A DNA stretch of 64,000 bases, taken from contig JADJQT010000001.1 in the NCBI GenBank assembly GCA_016712595.1, positions 1,609,501 to 1,673,500 of the forward strand. Reading direction: 5' to 3'. The notes beneath the pieces are model-generated. The model saw nothing but the letters and a program-made list of their open reading frames with translations. It made no database searches and had not been told where the DNA came from. Both the position numbers and the translations under genes were made by a program. Shown here in pieces: positions 53,050 through 62,580 of this stretch; within the stretch, counting starts at the first letter, position 1, and the number at the start of each line of letters is the position of its first letter. The stretch comes from Rhodospirillales bacterium. GTDB lineage: Bacteria; Pseudomonadota; Alphaproteobacteria; Rhodospirillales; Defluviicoccaceae.

Positions 53050-53286
53050 TCACGCCCGCAGCCATTTTTCCAAAGCGTCGACTTTCGGAAGACCGCCGGC
53101 GTGGACAACCTTGCCGTCGATGACGATCCCCGGCGTCGATGCGATGCCGAACTTCGCGATCTCGGCATAATCGGTCACCTTTTCGATCTTGACGGTGAGT
53201 CCGAGCCTCGCGGCTGCATCCTTCACCATCGCCTCGGTCATCGCGCAACGATTGCAGCCGGGCCCAAGTACCTTCACGTCCTTCAT
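53050..53286 (-). CDS. Small thioredoxin-like redox protein (CxxC)
   Basis: A 78-residue protein of the redox-active disulfide (TM0996/glutaredoxin-like) family: KVLGPGCNRCAMTEAMVKDA with the CNRC active site near residue 11, cis-Pro segment STPGIVIDGKVV and a C-terminal helix. It follows the permease gene by 17 bp on the same strand. In arsR-permease-thioredoxin operons it is thought to reduce or hand over the permease substrate. Confidence 0.9.
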   Translation of the reverse strand: MKDVKVLGPGCNRCAMTEAMVKDAAARLGLTVKIEKVTDYAEIAKFGIASTPGIVIDGKVVHAGGLPKVDALEKWLRA

Positions 53287-53303
53287 CGGGAGCCTCCTCG
53301 ATG

Positions 53304-54371
53304 TCAGGAAAACAGCATGTTGAACAAAAATCCGACAGCCAGGATGCCGGAAGCGACGACGCCGACGAAGACGGCGATCAACCGGAGCGTCAGAACCTTC
53401 CGCAGGATGATCATCTCCGGCAGCGATAGCGCGATCACCGACATCATGAAGGCGAGCGTCGTGCCGAGGGCGGCCCCTTTGCCAAGCAACGCCTCAACGA
53501 TCGGAATTACGCCTGCGGCGTTCGTGTACATCGGGATGCCGAAGAGGACCGCGGTCGGCACCGACCACCAGGCATCCGCGCCGATAATGTCAGCCAGGAG
53601 ATTGGCCGGGACATAACCATGAATCAGCGCGCCGACGGTGATGCCAGCAACGATCCATATCCAGACCTTGCTGACAATGTCCTTGACCGCCTCGACTCCG
53701 AACGTGATCCGGTCAACGAGGCGTAGCTCCTGGTCAGGGACCAATACGCCGCCGCTGGCATGGATTTCCTTGACCCACTCCTGAAGCCAGCCCTCGAGAT
53801 GTGCCCGGCCGATCAGCCATCCGGCAATGATGGCGATGCCAAGTCCGAAGCCGAGATAGGTCAGCGCGACCTGCCAGCCGACAAGACCGAAGAGGAGGCC
53901 AAGCGCGACTTCGTTGACCATCGGCGCGGCGATGAGAAACGAAAACGTCACGCCAAGCGGCACGCCCGCTGAAACGAACCCGATGAACAGGGGCACTGCC
54001 GAGCAGGAGCAGAAAGGCGTGACGATGCCCAGCCCCGCCGCCATGACATTGCCCACCCCCTCACGCCTGCCCGACAGCAACGCCCGTGTCTTTTCCGGGG
54101 AAAAATAGCTGCGCACGACCCCCATCGCGAACACGACGAGCGTCAGTAGCAGCATGACCTTCGGCGTGTCATAGAAGAAGAAAACGAGCGCTTCGCCGAG
54201 ATGACTTGCTCGCGAAACGGGGAGAAACGAGACCAGCCACTCGGAAGTCGTAGTGAGCTGACCATAGACGAGCACCCAGAGAACCAGCGCGAGGGCCAGA
54301 CCGACAGACCAGACCCACAGGGGTGTTTCTTTGCGATCACCGTCCTGAGCCGTGAGTAATTCCGTGATCAT
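53304..54371 (-). CDS. COG0701/ArsP-like permease
   Basis: A 355-residue membrane protein of the DUF318 (predicted permease, ArsP-like) family with about eight TM helices. TPFCSCSAVPLFIGFV in the first half is the diagnostic Cys-Ser-Cys-Ser loop. GIPMYTNAAGVIPI is the second family motif. Members export methylarsenite or related organoarsenicals, or have unknown metal(loid) substrates. The ATG overlaps the arsR stop (ATGA), so the two are co-translated. A cytoplasmic thioredoxin-like protein follows. Confidence 0.9.
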   Translation of the reverse strand: MITELLTAQDGDRKETPLWVWSVGLALALVLWVLVYGQLTTTSEWLVSFLPVSRASHLGEALVFFFYDTPKVMLLLTLVVFAMGVVRSYFSPEKTRALLSGRREGVGNVMAAGLGIVTPFCSCSAVPLFIGFVSAGVPLGVTFSFLIAAPMVNEVALGLLFGLVGWQVALTYLGFGLGIAIIAGWLIGRAHLEGWLQEWVKEIHASGGVLVPDQELRLVDRITFGVEAVKDIVSKVWIWIVAGITVGALIHGYVPANLLADIIGADAWWSVPTAVLFGIPMYTNAAGVIPIVEALLGKGAALGTTLAFMMSVIALSLPEMIILRKVLTLRLIAVFVGVVASGILAVGFLFNMLFS

Positions 54372-54661
54372 GCGGCGATCTTTCCTTCATCACCCATCGC
54401 CGCGAGGACCGCGTCGACGATCCGGGCGATCGCCTTGGAAAGATCGGGGCTGCGCCTGTAGCGGACCCACTGCGCGTCGCGTCTGTCGACGACTAGACCT
54501 GCGGCTTTAAGCACGCTCATGTGGCGCGACATTCTCGACTGCGTTGCGTCCAAGCGTTCCATCAATTCGCATACGCAATGCTCACCGCCGTCCCAAATGA
54601 TCTTGAGGGCGCTGAGCCGGATCGGTTCGGACAGCGCTGAAAGGACTTGCGAGACGTTCAT
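54368..54661 (-). CDS. arsR: ArsR/SmtB-family metalloregulator
   Basis: A 97-residue winged-helix repressor: SEPIRLSALKIIWDGGEHCVCELMERLDATQSRMSRHMSVLKAAGLV in outline, with the CVC metal-binding pair of arsenic-responsive ArsR (CVCEL in helix 3), HTH and wing RRDAQWVRYRR. A third Cys found in some ArsR is absent. It autoregulates the arsR-permease-trx operon. The palindrome 29-46 bp upstream is the probable operator. Confidence 0.93.
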   Translation of the reverse strand: MNVSQVLSALSEPIRLSALKIIWDGGEHCVCELMERLDATQSRMSRHMSVLKAAGLVVDRRDAQWVRYRRSPDLSKAIARIVDAVLAAMGDEGKIAA

Positions 54662-54689
54662 CTACTCCATCTACCTCAGCTTTCCAGCA

Positions 54690-54707
54690 TATGCGCTTAA
54701 GCGCATA
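54690..54707. promoter_or_regulatory. ArsR operator palindrome
   Basis: A perfect 18-bp inverted repeat, TATGCGCTTAAGCGCATA, 29 bp upstream of the arsR ATG. A further GCTTAA half-site lies at 54715-54720. Size, symmetry and position fit an ArsR-family operator. Confidence 0.78.
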
Positions 54708-54720
54708 ATACGATGCTTAA

Positions 54721-55109
54721 GTCATCCGGTCAATCAACCTCGCGGCCTTCGCTTTCGCGAGATTTCGCGCCTGGCTCCTTGGTTCATCGATCGACAAGAG
54801 CACGACGACGACAGCGACGCAGCTTGCGTCGATGGCGTCTGGGCATTGTCGGACCAAGCGACCTGCGCCCGGGTATAATTTTCCGTTTTATTACAACTCT
54901 ATCGCCAACCCACCTCGGCGTTTGACGTTGGCTTGTGCAGCGGTGCCGAAGCGCCCCCGGCTTGTCGAGCAGGCCGCTTCCGCGCCGGCCTTCCAGGCTG
55001 ATAACGCCGTTCCAATCCCTTCGAGAGCCTGTTGCGCCCGCTTCCTGGCCGCTCGGCCGCCTGTCGCTTGCTGGTCCCAGGCGGTCTCGGCGAGGCGGGC
55101 GCCGGCTCC
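54721..55109. other. Intergenic stretch between arsR and the GLUG protein
   Basis: About 390 bp with no supported gene or RNA. Frames here lack coding signatures. It holds the arsR upstream region and the 3' flank of the GLUG gene. Confidence 0.5.
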
Positions 55110-56222
55110 CTACAGAAGGAAGGGGTAACTGGCGGTGGGAAGGATCGACCAGGTTCCGGCGTCGAAGCCGGCGGGCAAGCTCGCCTTGAGCTGTGCCGTC
55201 GTCAGGCCGGTGCCGCCGCTGCTGGTCGAGCGGCCGCTCGTTTGCTTGTCCCAGTAGCTGGTCGTCACTGTCGACTCGTTGTTGCCGATCAGCCCGCCGA
55301 TCCGGTAGGAACTCGCGCCCGTCACTTTGCCGGTTGAGTAGGAGTCGGCGAGAGTTCCGTTGTTCTCGCCAACCAGTCCGCCGACGAAGAACTGTGCCGA
55401 ACCGAGGATACCAAGGCCGCGCACGGCACCGGTGGCGTAACAGTCTCTGATCGTGCCGTTTTCGTTGAAGCCGACGAAGCCCCCGACGCGTCCGTAGGTG
55501 CCGGACACCGGCCCGGTGGCGTAGGACTCGGCGATCGAGCCGTAGTTGTTGCCGGCGAGGCCACCCGCGCCGCGGTAGCCGCCCGTGCCGCCGGTTACCC
55601 GACCTGTGGCGAACGAGGTCTCGACGGTGCCGAAGTTGTCGCCGACGAGACCTCCGGTGTCGGCACCACTCGCCATGCCACCGGCGTAGGATTTGCGAAT
55701 GGTGCCATTGTTAACTCCGACCAGCCCGCCGGTCGCTTCGTCGAGCAGGGCGTCGCCGTTCACGGTCACCCGCGCATAGGCATTGGCAATGGTGCCGGCG
55801 TTGCCGCCTGCAAGCCCGCCGACCGCACTGTAAGCCGTCGTTTTGGCGGTCACCGAGCCGGCGATGAGAACGATGTTGTGCACCACGCCGCCGGCACCGA
55901 TCTGGCCGAACAGTCCGACCCGCGAGGCAGCGCTGTTGATGTAAAGGTTGCGGATCTGGCGACCATTGCCGTTGAAAACGCCGGTAAACGGGTCCGCTTC
56001 AGTGCCAATCGGCAGAAAGCCAGCTTCGCCGTTCCACGACGCCGTCTTTGCCGCATCAATATCGTTGCCGAGAATGTAGGCGCCGGCCGGATTGTTCCGG
56101 ATATTCTGTAACTCTTCCAAGGTGTGAATGACCGTCTGTGCCCGCGCGTGTTCGATCTGCGCCAAGCCAGCCCCCAAAACAACCAGGCACGCCAAAACAC
56201 GTCCAGGTTCAGTCAAGAACAT
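55110..56222 (-). CDS. Secreted GLUG-repeat beta-helix protein
   Basis: A 370-residue protein starting at ATG 56222 after GAAGGGA, with a signal peptide ending ARAQ. It opens with a FHA-type phrase (IHTLEELQNIRNNPAGAYIL and FLPIGTEADPFTGVFNGNGR). About seven GLUG-type repeats follow, of the form G-G-L-V/A-G-x-N-x-G-T/S-I-x-x-S-Y-A-T-G (for example GGLVGVNNGTIRKSYAGG, GGFVGFNENGTIRDCYATG), then TSYWDKQTSG and the common end TGLTTAQLKA. GLUG repeats form right-handed beta-helices in surface proteins, including TpsA exoproteins. No own transporter is encoded; it may use the general secretory route or the TPS system implied upstream. Confidence 0.85.
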   Translation of the reverse strand: MFLTEPGRVLACLVVLGAGLAQIEHARAQTVIHTLEELQNIRNNPAGAYILGNDIDAAKTASWNGEAGFLPIGTEADPFTGVFNGNGRQIRNLYINSAASRVGLFGQIGAGGVVHNIVLIAGSVTAKTTAYSAVGGLAGGNAGTIANAYARVTVNGDALLDEATGGLVGVNNGTIRKSYAGGMASGADTGGLVGDNFGTVETSFATGRVTGGTGGYRGAGGLAGNNYGSIAESYATGPVSGTYGRVGGFVGFNENGTIRDCYATGAVRGLGILGSAQFFVGGLVGENNGTLADSYSTGKVTGASSYRIGGLIGNNESTVTTSYWDKQTSGRSTSSGGTGLTTAQLKASLPAGFDAGTWSILPTASYPFLL

Positions 56223-56622
56223 GTCGATTCCCTTCAAAGAAAAGACAAGCATATGGCGCGCCCGAAGCGCGCCAGTATCACGACATTTTGCTTAAAAGGC
56301 CCCCCAATAGACCTTCATATACTATATTTTTGGCACGATAGCCCACGAATCTCAAGTTAAATGTCTCGAATGGTCTATGCGATAAATAAATGATCTGCCG
56401 TTGTTCCTTCACCACAGAATGCCGGGATCGCGAGGCGGCGCTCAAATTTCTGATGCCCGATGAAACGCCATGGCAGGCCATAGAGACATCGAGAGCCTGC
56501 AGAGGCGACGGGGCCGGGCGTGCTCAAATGCCAGCCCGTTCGTTCGTCTGACAATGCCTGCCGGGCAGATCCGGAAGCGCGCCGCCAAGCGCCAAGCGGC
56601 CCGCGCCCCCGGCGTCTGGAGG
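56223..56622. other. Intergenic AT-rich stretch upstream of the GLUG gene
   Basis: 400 bp. The part at 56280-56400 is AT-rich and probably holds the GLUG-gene promoter, so that gene may be transcribed separately from the cluster upstream. I see no gene here. Confidence 0.5.
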
Positions 56623-57387
56623 CTATCGCAGGGCGGTCAGCAGCGCCTTCGCCTGCGAAGCACAGCCGTTGTCGGACATCCACACCACCTGCTCGATGTC
56701 GCGGGCGGCGCCGGCTGGAATGACGCGCAGTTTGACGGTGTTCGCCCAGGCGTCCGCGGTCTCGCGGACGAGATAGTCGCTGGTCTCCACCGCGACGCCG
56801 TCCGGCCACGCCGCCGTCGTCTCGCCGGCAGGAAAGCGCACGAGGGCGCCGTTGCCATCAGGAGCGCGTTCGACGACAAGCGTCGCATCGCGCACCGCAT
56901 CCATCCGCCACAGTTGCGGCGCGGTTGCCGTCGGTACGCACTGCGGTGCCGGGCTGCGCACATCGATGAGCCAGCTTCCGGCACTCGCCTCGCTCGACGC
57001 ACCGTTGTCGGGCGCTGGACCGCGGAAGCCGCCGCCCGGTGACGCTGCGCCGCGGAAGGTTCCGAGCGCCGAGGTTTCCGCCGTCGGGGTATTGAACAGC
57101 CGGGCGATGGCGATGACGACGTTGGCATCACCGCCGCCGCCGGGCGATGCGGTGAGCGCACCGGAATAGGGGCCGGTCAGCGATTGAACGCGGCCGTCCT
57201 CGGCCACCACCTTGATGCCGGTACCGGACGCCAATGTGATCGGCGTGCCGGTGCCCACAATCTGCCCCGGCACGAGCCCGGGTGCTGTCGACTCGATCAC
57301 CACCAGGTCGGCGGCGAGGCTGCCGCGCGTGCCCAGCACAACCAGAAGCGCTGCGGTCGCAATGATCCTGGCCATCCCCATCCCCAT
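56623..57387 (-). CDS. Secreted FecR-like/unknown protein of the CHAT-TPS cluster
   Basis: A 254-residue protein with a signal peptide (MARIIATAALLVVLGTRGSLA). The N-terminal half resembles a FecR-type beta-domain: VIESTAPGLVPGQIVGTGTP, ITLASGTGIKVVAEDGRVQ and SLTGPYSGAL. After a Gly-rich linker comes a second domain with SWLIDVRSPAPQCVP, VRFPAGETTAAWPD and a terminal NGCASQAKALLTALR. Two cysteines (in PQCVP and NGCAS) may pair. It is 2 bp downstream of the CHASE2 cyclase gene, so it belongs to that operon. Function unknown. It may be a periplasmic or surface partner of the exported proteins. Confidence 0.75.
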   Translation of the reverse strand: MGMGMARIIATAALLVVLGTRGSLAADLVVIESTAPGLVPGQIVGTGTPITLASGTGIKVVAEDGRVQSLTGPYSGALTASPGGGGDANVVIAIARLFNTPTAETSALGTFRGAASPGGGFRGPAPDNGASSEASAGSWLIDVRSPAPQCVPTATAPQLWRMDAVRDATLVVERAPDGNGALVRFPAGETTAAWPDGVAVETSDYLVRETADAWANTVKLRVIPAGAARDIEQVVWMSDNGCASQAKALLTALR

Positions 57388-57389
57388 GG

Positions 57390-59456
57390 TTACTTGTCCT
57401 TCAACACCAGAAGCGTTCCTTGCTCGCCCCGCAGCAGTCGTCCCGCATGTAGCCGATAGAGCCAGTCGTCAGGACGACTGGACCGCAATTGCTCAAATGC
57501 TCCCAGGGCAGCTTGGTCATCGTCCTTCATCAGGCGAAAGGCGACAAGATATTTCGCAAGATCGGTGAGCGCCGGTGAATCGGCAGCCAGCGGCTCGAAC
57601 GCGTCGACCGGATGCTCCTTGCCGACGAGGCGCAGCGCGCCCACCGGGCGGAACACCAGGTCCGGGCAGCCGGTGACAACGGCGCCGCTGACGCACACCC
57701 GGCCGCCGAGGCTTTTGTTGGCGCTCTCGAGGCGGGCGGCGGTATTCACGGTATCGCCGTAGGCGGTGTAGTTGAAAAATCGGTCGCCTCCGAAATTGCC
57801 GACCACGGCGGGGCCGGCATGCACGCCGATGCGGGTGGCACCGAACCCCTGGCCTTGCGCCTGCTGACGGGCGCAGAAGTCGAGGCCGAAGGCGTCCATC
57901 GCCAGCGCGCAGCGCACTGCCCGCGTCGCTTGGTCCGACTGGTCGAGCGGCGCGCCGAACAGCAGGTGCAGGGCATCGCCGATGATCTTGTCGATCGTGC
58001 CGCCGTGTTCGAACGCGATCTGCGCCATGCCGCTAAGGTATTGGCTGAGCACCGTTAGCGCCTCCTGGGGGTCCGATTGCTCGAACCACGCGGTAAAGCC
58101 GCTGAGATCGGTGAACAAGGTGGTGATGTGGCGTTTTTCTCCGCCGAGGCGCAGTTGTTCCGGGTTGGCGATCAGCCGGTCGACGATCGCCGGTGCGGTG
58201 AACTGCGAGAACGCCTGGCGGATGAACTCGCGCTGGCGCCAAGCGGTGCCCCGCCAGTGGGCATTGCCGGCCGCCCACGCCAGCGCATAGGAGAGGCTCA
58301 TCGCCACCAGCGGCAACATCAGCGCGCTCAGCCGGAACAACCCGAAGCCAAGGACCCACAGCGCCGCGAGGCCGCCGGCGGCGGTGCCGATCTGCACCGG
58401 CAGCGCGCGGTGGATGGTGGAGAGCAGCAGGCCCAGCACCGCCGCGCCGGCAAGGATGGCGAGGGTGCTGATCCGCCCAAGCTCTGGCGGCGAGCGCCGG
58501 TCCAGCAGCTGGGCCAGCGCCTGCGCGTGGATGGCGACCCCGGCGTGGGAGCCTGCGGAAACGCCGTCGCGCGCCGCCCACGGTGTGCGATGGCGATCGG
58601 CGAGCGGCAGGTCCGAGCCGATCAACACCACCTTGCCGGCGAACCACGCCTTGGGGAGCAGGGCGAGGGTGTGCGCTGGGTAGGTGCGGAACGGCGGGCT
58701 CGTCTTGTCAGGCGGCGCCCGGTAGGCGAGTGCCACCGCCTCTGCCGGCGGCTCGACACCGACGGCGCGGGCGAGTGCCGCAGCAAAGCCGGGCGTGGTG
58801 ATGCCGTTCTCGCTGCGGTTGGTGATGATCCAGCGAACGGTGCCGAGCTTGCCGTCGGTCATCAGATTGACCAGCCCGCGCTGGCTCGCGGGAACGTAGC
58901 GATCGAGAAAGGCCGCTTGCCGTGGGGTCAGCAGATCCGTGGGGGTAGCGTAGCCGGCGATGATCGGGATGGGCGCGGTCTCGATCACCCGGCTGAGGTG
59001 TGCGTCCTTTTCCGGCTCGGTCGGCTGATCGAGAAGAATGTCGAGGCCGATGGCGCGCGCGCCGGCGTCTTCGAGTCGCTCGATCAGACCGGCGAGGAAG
59101 TCGCGGTCGAGCGGCGAGCGGTAGGGCAGGGCGGCGAGCGTGTCTTCGGTCACCGCGACAATGACGATGTCGGGGTGCTGCGGCTGCGGCGGCGACATCA
59201 GCGCGATGCAGACGTCTTCGGCCCAGTATGATGCCGTGGCGATCGCCGGCAGTATGCGCACGGCAAGATCGCCGGCGAGGACCGCACCGGCAATCAGCAC
59301 CATCACCGTCAGTGCTGCCCCGAGACGCCGTGCGAACGCGCCGCCGCCTGCCGCCCCGCGATCCATCTGCGACGGCGCCGACAGCCGCGCGGTGCGCCGG
59401 TACGAGCCGTTCACCGGGGGCTCACCGCGGCGCTCATCCGGCGGCGGCGGGCGCAC
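57390..59456 (-). CDS. CHASE2-domain adenylate/guanylate cyclase
   Basis: A 688-residue membrane protein. An N-terminal TM helix (LTVMVLIAGAVLAGDLAVRIL) is followed by an extracytoplasmic CHASE2 domain (PQHPDIVIVAVTEDTLAALPYRSPLDRDFLA... in outline), three TM helices (about 330-420) and a class III cyclase domain (about 465-600). The catalytic residues are intact: metal Asp in FTDLSGFTAWF and IIGDALHLLFG, and GDTVNTAARLE for the transition-state Asn/Arg. A short C-terminal TPR-like tail follows. It therefore can make cAMP or cGMP in response to an external signal. It overlaps the CHAT gene by 23 bp and is followed 2 bp later by the FecR-like gene. Confidence 0.92.
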   Translation of the reverse strand: MRPPPPDERRGEPPVNGSYRRTARLSAPSQMDRGAAGGGAFARRLGAALTVMVLIAGAVLAGDLAVRILPAIATASYWAEDVCIALMSPPQPQHPDIVIVAVTEDTLAALPYRSPLDRDFLAGLIERLEDAGARAIGLDILLDQPTEPEKDAHLSRVIETAPIPIIAGYATPTDLLTPRQAAFLDRYVPASQRGLVNLMTDGKLGTVRWIITNRSENGITTPGFAAALARAVGVEPPAEAVALAYRAPPDKTSPPFRTYPAHTLALLPKAWFAGKVVLIGSDLPLADRHRTPWAARDGVSAGSHAGVAIHAQALAQLLDRRSPPELGRISTLAILAGAAVLGLLLSTIHRALPVQIGTAAGGLAALWVLGFGLFRLSALMLPLVAMSLSYALAWAAGNAHWRGTAWRQREFIRQAFSQFTAPAIVDRLIANPEQLRLGGEKRHITTLFTDLSGFTAWFEQSDPQEALTVLSQYLSGMAQIAFEHGGTIDKIIGDALHLLFGAPLDQSDQATRAVRCALAMDAFGLDFCARQQAQGQGFGATRIGVHAGPAVVGNFGGDRFFNYTAYGDTVNTAARLESANKSLGGRVCVSGAVVTGCPDLVFRPVGALRLVGKEHPVDAFEPLAADSPALTDLAKYLVAFRLMKDDDQAALGAFEQLRSSRPDDWLYRLHAGRLLRGEQGTLLVLKDK

Positions 59457-62400
59457 CCGCCAGCGGACGAGGAATGTCGAGTTGCCGGTAGCCGTCGCCG
59501 ACGACGGTGAACGCCGCCCAGTTGAGCGGGTGCGAGGTCGCGCGCTCGCTCGCCACCGCGACTTGGCTTGCCTGCAGGGCTTCGTCGATTGAAAGGTTAC
59601 GCTCGGCGATGCCGCGGAACAGCCCGACCATCAGATGAACGGTCGGCGCGTCAGGGATCTGCCAGTGGGTGACCAGCAGTGCCCTGGCGCCGGCATAGAA
59701 GAAGGCGCGGGTGAGGCCGGACAGGCTCTCGCCCCCCGACTGCCCGGCCGGACCCGCGGTATTGCACGCGGACAGCACCACGAGATCGGCGTCGAGCTTC
59801 AGCTCGGCGATCTCACTGGCGACCAGGAGCCCGTCGCTGCCGTCCTCGCCGGTCACGGGGCGGGAGACGACCAGCGACGGCTCCGCCCAGCAGTCGAGTC
59901 GCTGGGGCAGCAAACCGTGGGTGGCGAGGTAGACGACCCGGTAGTCGTCGAGCCGGGTGTGATTGAGCGTCGCTTCCGTAAAGTCGGCGCCGAGGATCAC
60001 CGCGTTCGCCGGTGCCCCCATCGTCGCGGCAATGGTACGCACCTCGGTCGCCGTGGCGGGCAGGCGCGGCAACTCGGCGATGACGAGGGCTTCGCTGCGA
60101 CAGCTCGGCGGCAGATGGACTGCGGCGAGGATGGCGTCGGGATCGCGCGGCGGCACGAAGTCGCCGAACCCGATGAACGGGCGCGGCGCCGGCGAGCGTG
60201 CAGCTTCCGTGCGAAGCTGGATGAACGATTGCACCGACGGTGCCAGGGTCAGCGCATGGTCGCGAACCAGCCATGGCACCCGTGTGTAGTCGCCGTCGAC
60301 CACCGCGGAGACCGGCTCGCTGACCAGCACCGCGAACGGCAGGCTGAGCAGGGGGCCGCTCGGTACCACCGCCAGGTGCCGGGAGCGGGCGAGGCGGTCC
60401 TGCACCGGGCCGAACAGGGTGCGATAGAGCCGGTGCGCGACCTCGACGTCGAAGGCAGCGCCGATGCTGGCGTCGAACGGCCGGCGCAACTGCGCCACCG
60501 CCGCGCGTGCCTCGTCGTCGCGAAGCGCGATCTCGTAGACCTCGATACCTTCACCGTCGATCAGTAGGCCGACCGAGCCGTCGCGGCCGACGAGGATCTG
60601 CGCCAGCGCCTCGTCGGGATGGCGAGCGGCGAGCGCCTGGCCGATGTCGACCGGGGCGTCGATGAGCTGGTTGTAGCGCGGCATCGCCGCCTGGACGGAC
60701 CGACCCAGGCGGGCGACGTCGGCGTTGGCGGCCGCCAACTGCTGCTCCACCATGGTGATCTGCGGCGGCAGCGTCGTCGGGCTGGCCTGGGCCTCGGCGA
60801 GTGTCTGCGCGAGGGCGTCGCGGCGGCGGCGGGCGTCCTGCAATCCGCGGATCAGGCTGCCGCTCTCGCTGTCGCTGGCGGCGAGCCGTGCCGCGGCAAG
60901 GGCGATGGTCTGGCCGGTGACGGTGCCGCGCACCAGTTGTCCGGCCGCGAACATCGCCGCAAACAGCTCTGCGCGCTGCTCGGGGTGGCGTTGCGCTTCG
61001 TTGAGCGCGGTGCGGAAGTAGGGGAGCGCTTCGTCCATGGCGAGGCCGCCGCCTTGCTCCCGCAGGATCGCAAAGCCGCGCTCGAATGCCAACAAAGTTT
61101 CCTGTGGCCGGTCGTTTGCCGCCAGCACCCGGCCGAGGGCGATCTCGGCAAGGCCTTCGATGCGCGCATCGGCGAAGACCGCGCGCTGCGCCTCGATGCA
61201 TTCGCGCAGCGTCCGCTCGGCCTGTCCGAGATCGCCGGAGCGCTCGAACATCTCGGCCCTGAGCAGCAGAATCGGCGCCATCCATCGCCGCGGTGCCCGC
61301 GGATCGGCATCGAGCACCCGTTCGGCCTCGGCGAGCGGCGCCGCCGCCTCGCTCGCGCGGTCGAGACGGACGAGCATCGCCGCCTCGAGATAGCGGCTCT
61401 GGACGATGTCACCGAGCGCGGTTTCCGCCTCGCCGCCGATCACCAGCTCGCCGATTCGTCCGGCGCGGTCGCCCTCGGCGAACTGGCCGGGCTCGACAGC
61501 GCCGATGAAGCGGCGGAACAGATCGGGGCGCGACGTGCGGGCCAGCTCGAGGCGCAGCGCGCTCGCCCGCCTCGCCCATTCGAGCGCCGTCGCGTAGCGC
61601 CTCTGGTTGGCGAAGTGCAGCGCCTTGTAGCTGGTCCAGCGAGCCTCGTCGGTGGCATCGGTCGACGCCGATAGCAGCTCGCCGGCGCTGGAGAACAGCA
61701 CGTCGGCCTCGCTGAATCGCTGCTGGTTGCTGAGTTCCAGCGCCAGGTGCATCAGCACGAAGGCGAGGCCACCCTTGTCGCCGGGCAGCAACCGCTGCTG
61801 GAGCGCCAGCGCCTCGCGATAGCGCCGCTCGGCCTCGGAATGATTGCCGAGGAAGTTCTCGTACTGGGCGCGGCGCAGCAGGGCGCGGTAGCTGGCAAGA
61901 TCACCAGCGCTGTAAAGGCCGTTGGCGGCGTCGCTCTCTGGGGCAGGCGACGGTGCCGCGGCGGATCGCTCTCCTTCGTTCCCGGCGGCGGGCTCGACCG
62001 GGTGGTTGGCGAGCAGGCCGATGCCCCGCTGCATCGCCGCCTCGCTCGCCGGAATGGCGTCGCCGAGGAAGACGCGATCGTTGATCCGCGCTGCCACCGC
62101 CCGGTAGGGCCAGCCGCCGGGGCGCAGCGCGCAATCAAGAACGACCGCCGGCACGTCGCCGAGGATGGTTGCCGGTTGCGGGTCCGCGCACGCGGTTGCT
62201 TCCTCCAGGTGATCGCGCCACCAGCCACCGGCGGCAAGCGTCCCCGGTTCGGCGTCGCCGCCAACGCTGAGGATACGCCCGCTCGGGGCCTCCCAGCGAC
62301 CGCAGAAGGCGTCGTAGGCGGCGGCGCTCTCCTTCGGCGCGGCATCGCGCGGTGCCGCGGTCAGTCGGCACGGCTCGCCGATGCGGTTGGTGCCGAGCGA

Positions 62401-62580
62401 CTGGGCAACGCCGCTGTTGGCGGCGGGGGCAGCCGGCGCGGCGGGCGCCGGACCGGCAGCGTGGAACGCTCCTGCCTCACAGCCGCAGAGCGCGATCAGT
62501 ATCGCGGCCATGAGGCGCTCGGCGATGGGGCGAAGGATCGGGACCGGGCCAGCGCCGCGTGCCCGGGCGATCAGTTCCAC
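59434..62580 (-). CDS. TPR and CHAT (caspase-like) domain protein
   Basis: A 1048-residue protein. The GTG at 62580 lies within the last codons of the upstream exoprotein gene (10-bp overlap). The N-terminus has a signal-like stretch LMAAILIALCGCEAG with a possible lipobox Cys, so periplasmic or membrane-anchored location is likely. Residues about 220-560 are TPR-like helical repeats, followed by a coiled coil (about 600-650) and a CHAT domain (about 690-1035). The dyad is visible: His in VYLATHGLLP and Cys in VVLSACNTAGPAG. FFYAGARALLVTHW and AFTVVGDG end the domain. CHAT enzymes are clan CD proteases (as in Csx29 and separase-like proteins). The natural substrate is unknown. Confidence 0.92.
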   Translation of the reverse strand: MELIARARGAGPVPILRPIAERLMAAILIALCGCEAGAFHAAGPAPAAPAAPAANSGVAQSLGTNRIGEPCRLTAAPRDAAPKESAAAYDAFCGRWEAPSGRILSVGGDAEPGTLAAGGWWRDHLEEATACADPQPATILGDVPAVVLDCALRPGGWPYRAVAARINDRVFLGDAIPASEAAMQRGIGLLANHPVEPAAGNEGERSAAAPSPAPESDAANGLYSAGDLASYRALLRRAQYENFLGNHSEAERRYREALALQQRLLPGDKGGLAFVLMHLALELSNQQRFSEADVLFSSAGELLSASTDATDEARWTSYKALHFANQRRYATALEWARRASALRLELARTSRPDLFRRFIGAVEPGQFAEGDRAGRIGELVIGGEAETALGDIVQSRYLEAAMLVRLDRASEAAAPLAEAERVLDADPRAPRRWMAPILLLRAEMFERSGDLGQAERTLRECIEAQRAVFADARIEGLAEIALGRVLAANDRPQETLLAFERGFAILREQGGGLAMDEALPYFRTALNEAQRHPEQRAELFAAMFAAGQLVRGTVTGQTIALAAARLAASDSESGSLIRGLQDARRRRDALAQTLAEAQASPTTLPPQITMVEQQLAAANADVARLGRSVQAAMPRYNQLIDAPVDIGQALAARHPDEALAQILVGRDGSVGLLIDGEGIEVYEIALRDDEARAAVAQLRRPFDASIGAAFDVEVAHRLYRTLFGPVQDRLARSRHLAVVPSGPLLSLPFAVLVSEPVSAVVDGDYTRVPWLVRDHALTLAPSVQSFIQLRTEAARSPAPRPFIGFGDFVPPRDPDAILAAVHLPPSCRSEALVIAELPRLPATATEVRTIAATMGAPANAVILGADFTEATLNHTRLDDYRVVYLATHGLLPQRLDCWAEPSLVVSRPVTGEDGSDGLLVASEIAELKLDADLVVLSACNTAGPAGQSGGESLSGLTRAFFYAGARALLVTHWQIPDAPTVHLMVGLFRGIAERNLSIDEALQASQVAVASERATSHPLNWAAFTVVGDGYRQLDIPRPLAGAPAAAG

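Noticed and set aside
58077..61674. Long plus-strand frames opposite the CHASE2 cyclase and CHAT genes
   Set aside because: Arg/Gly-rich translations with no recognisable motif, explained by codon bias of the real minus-strand genes.
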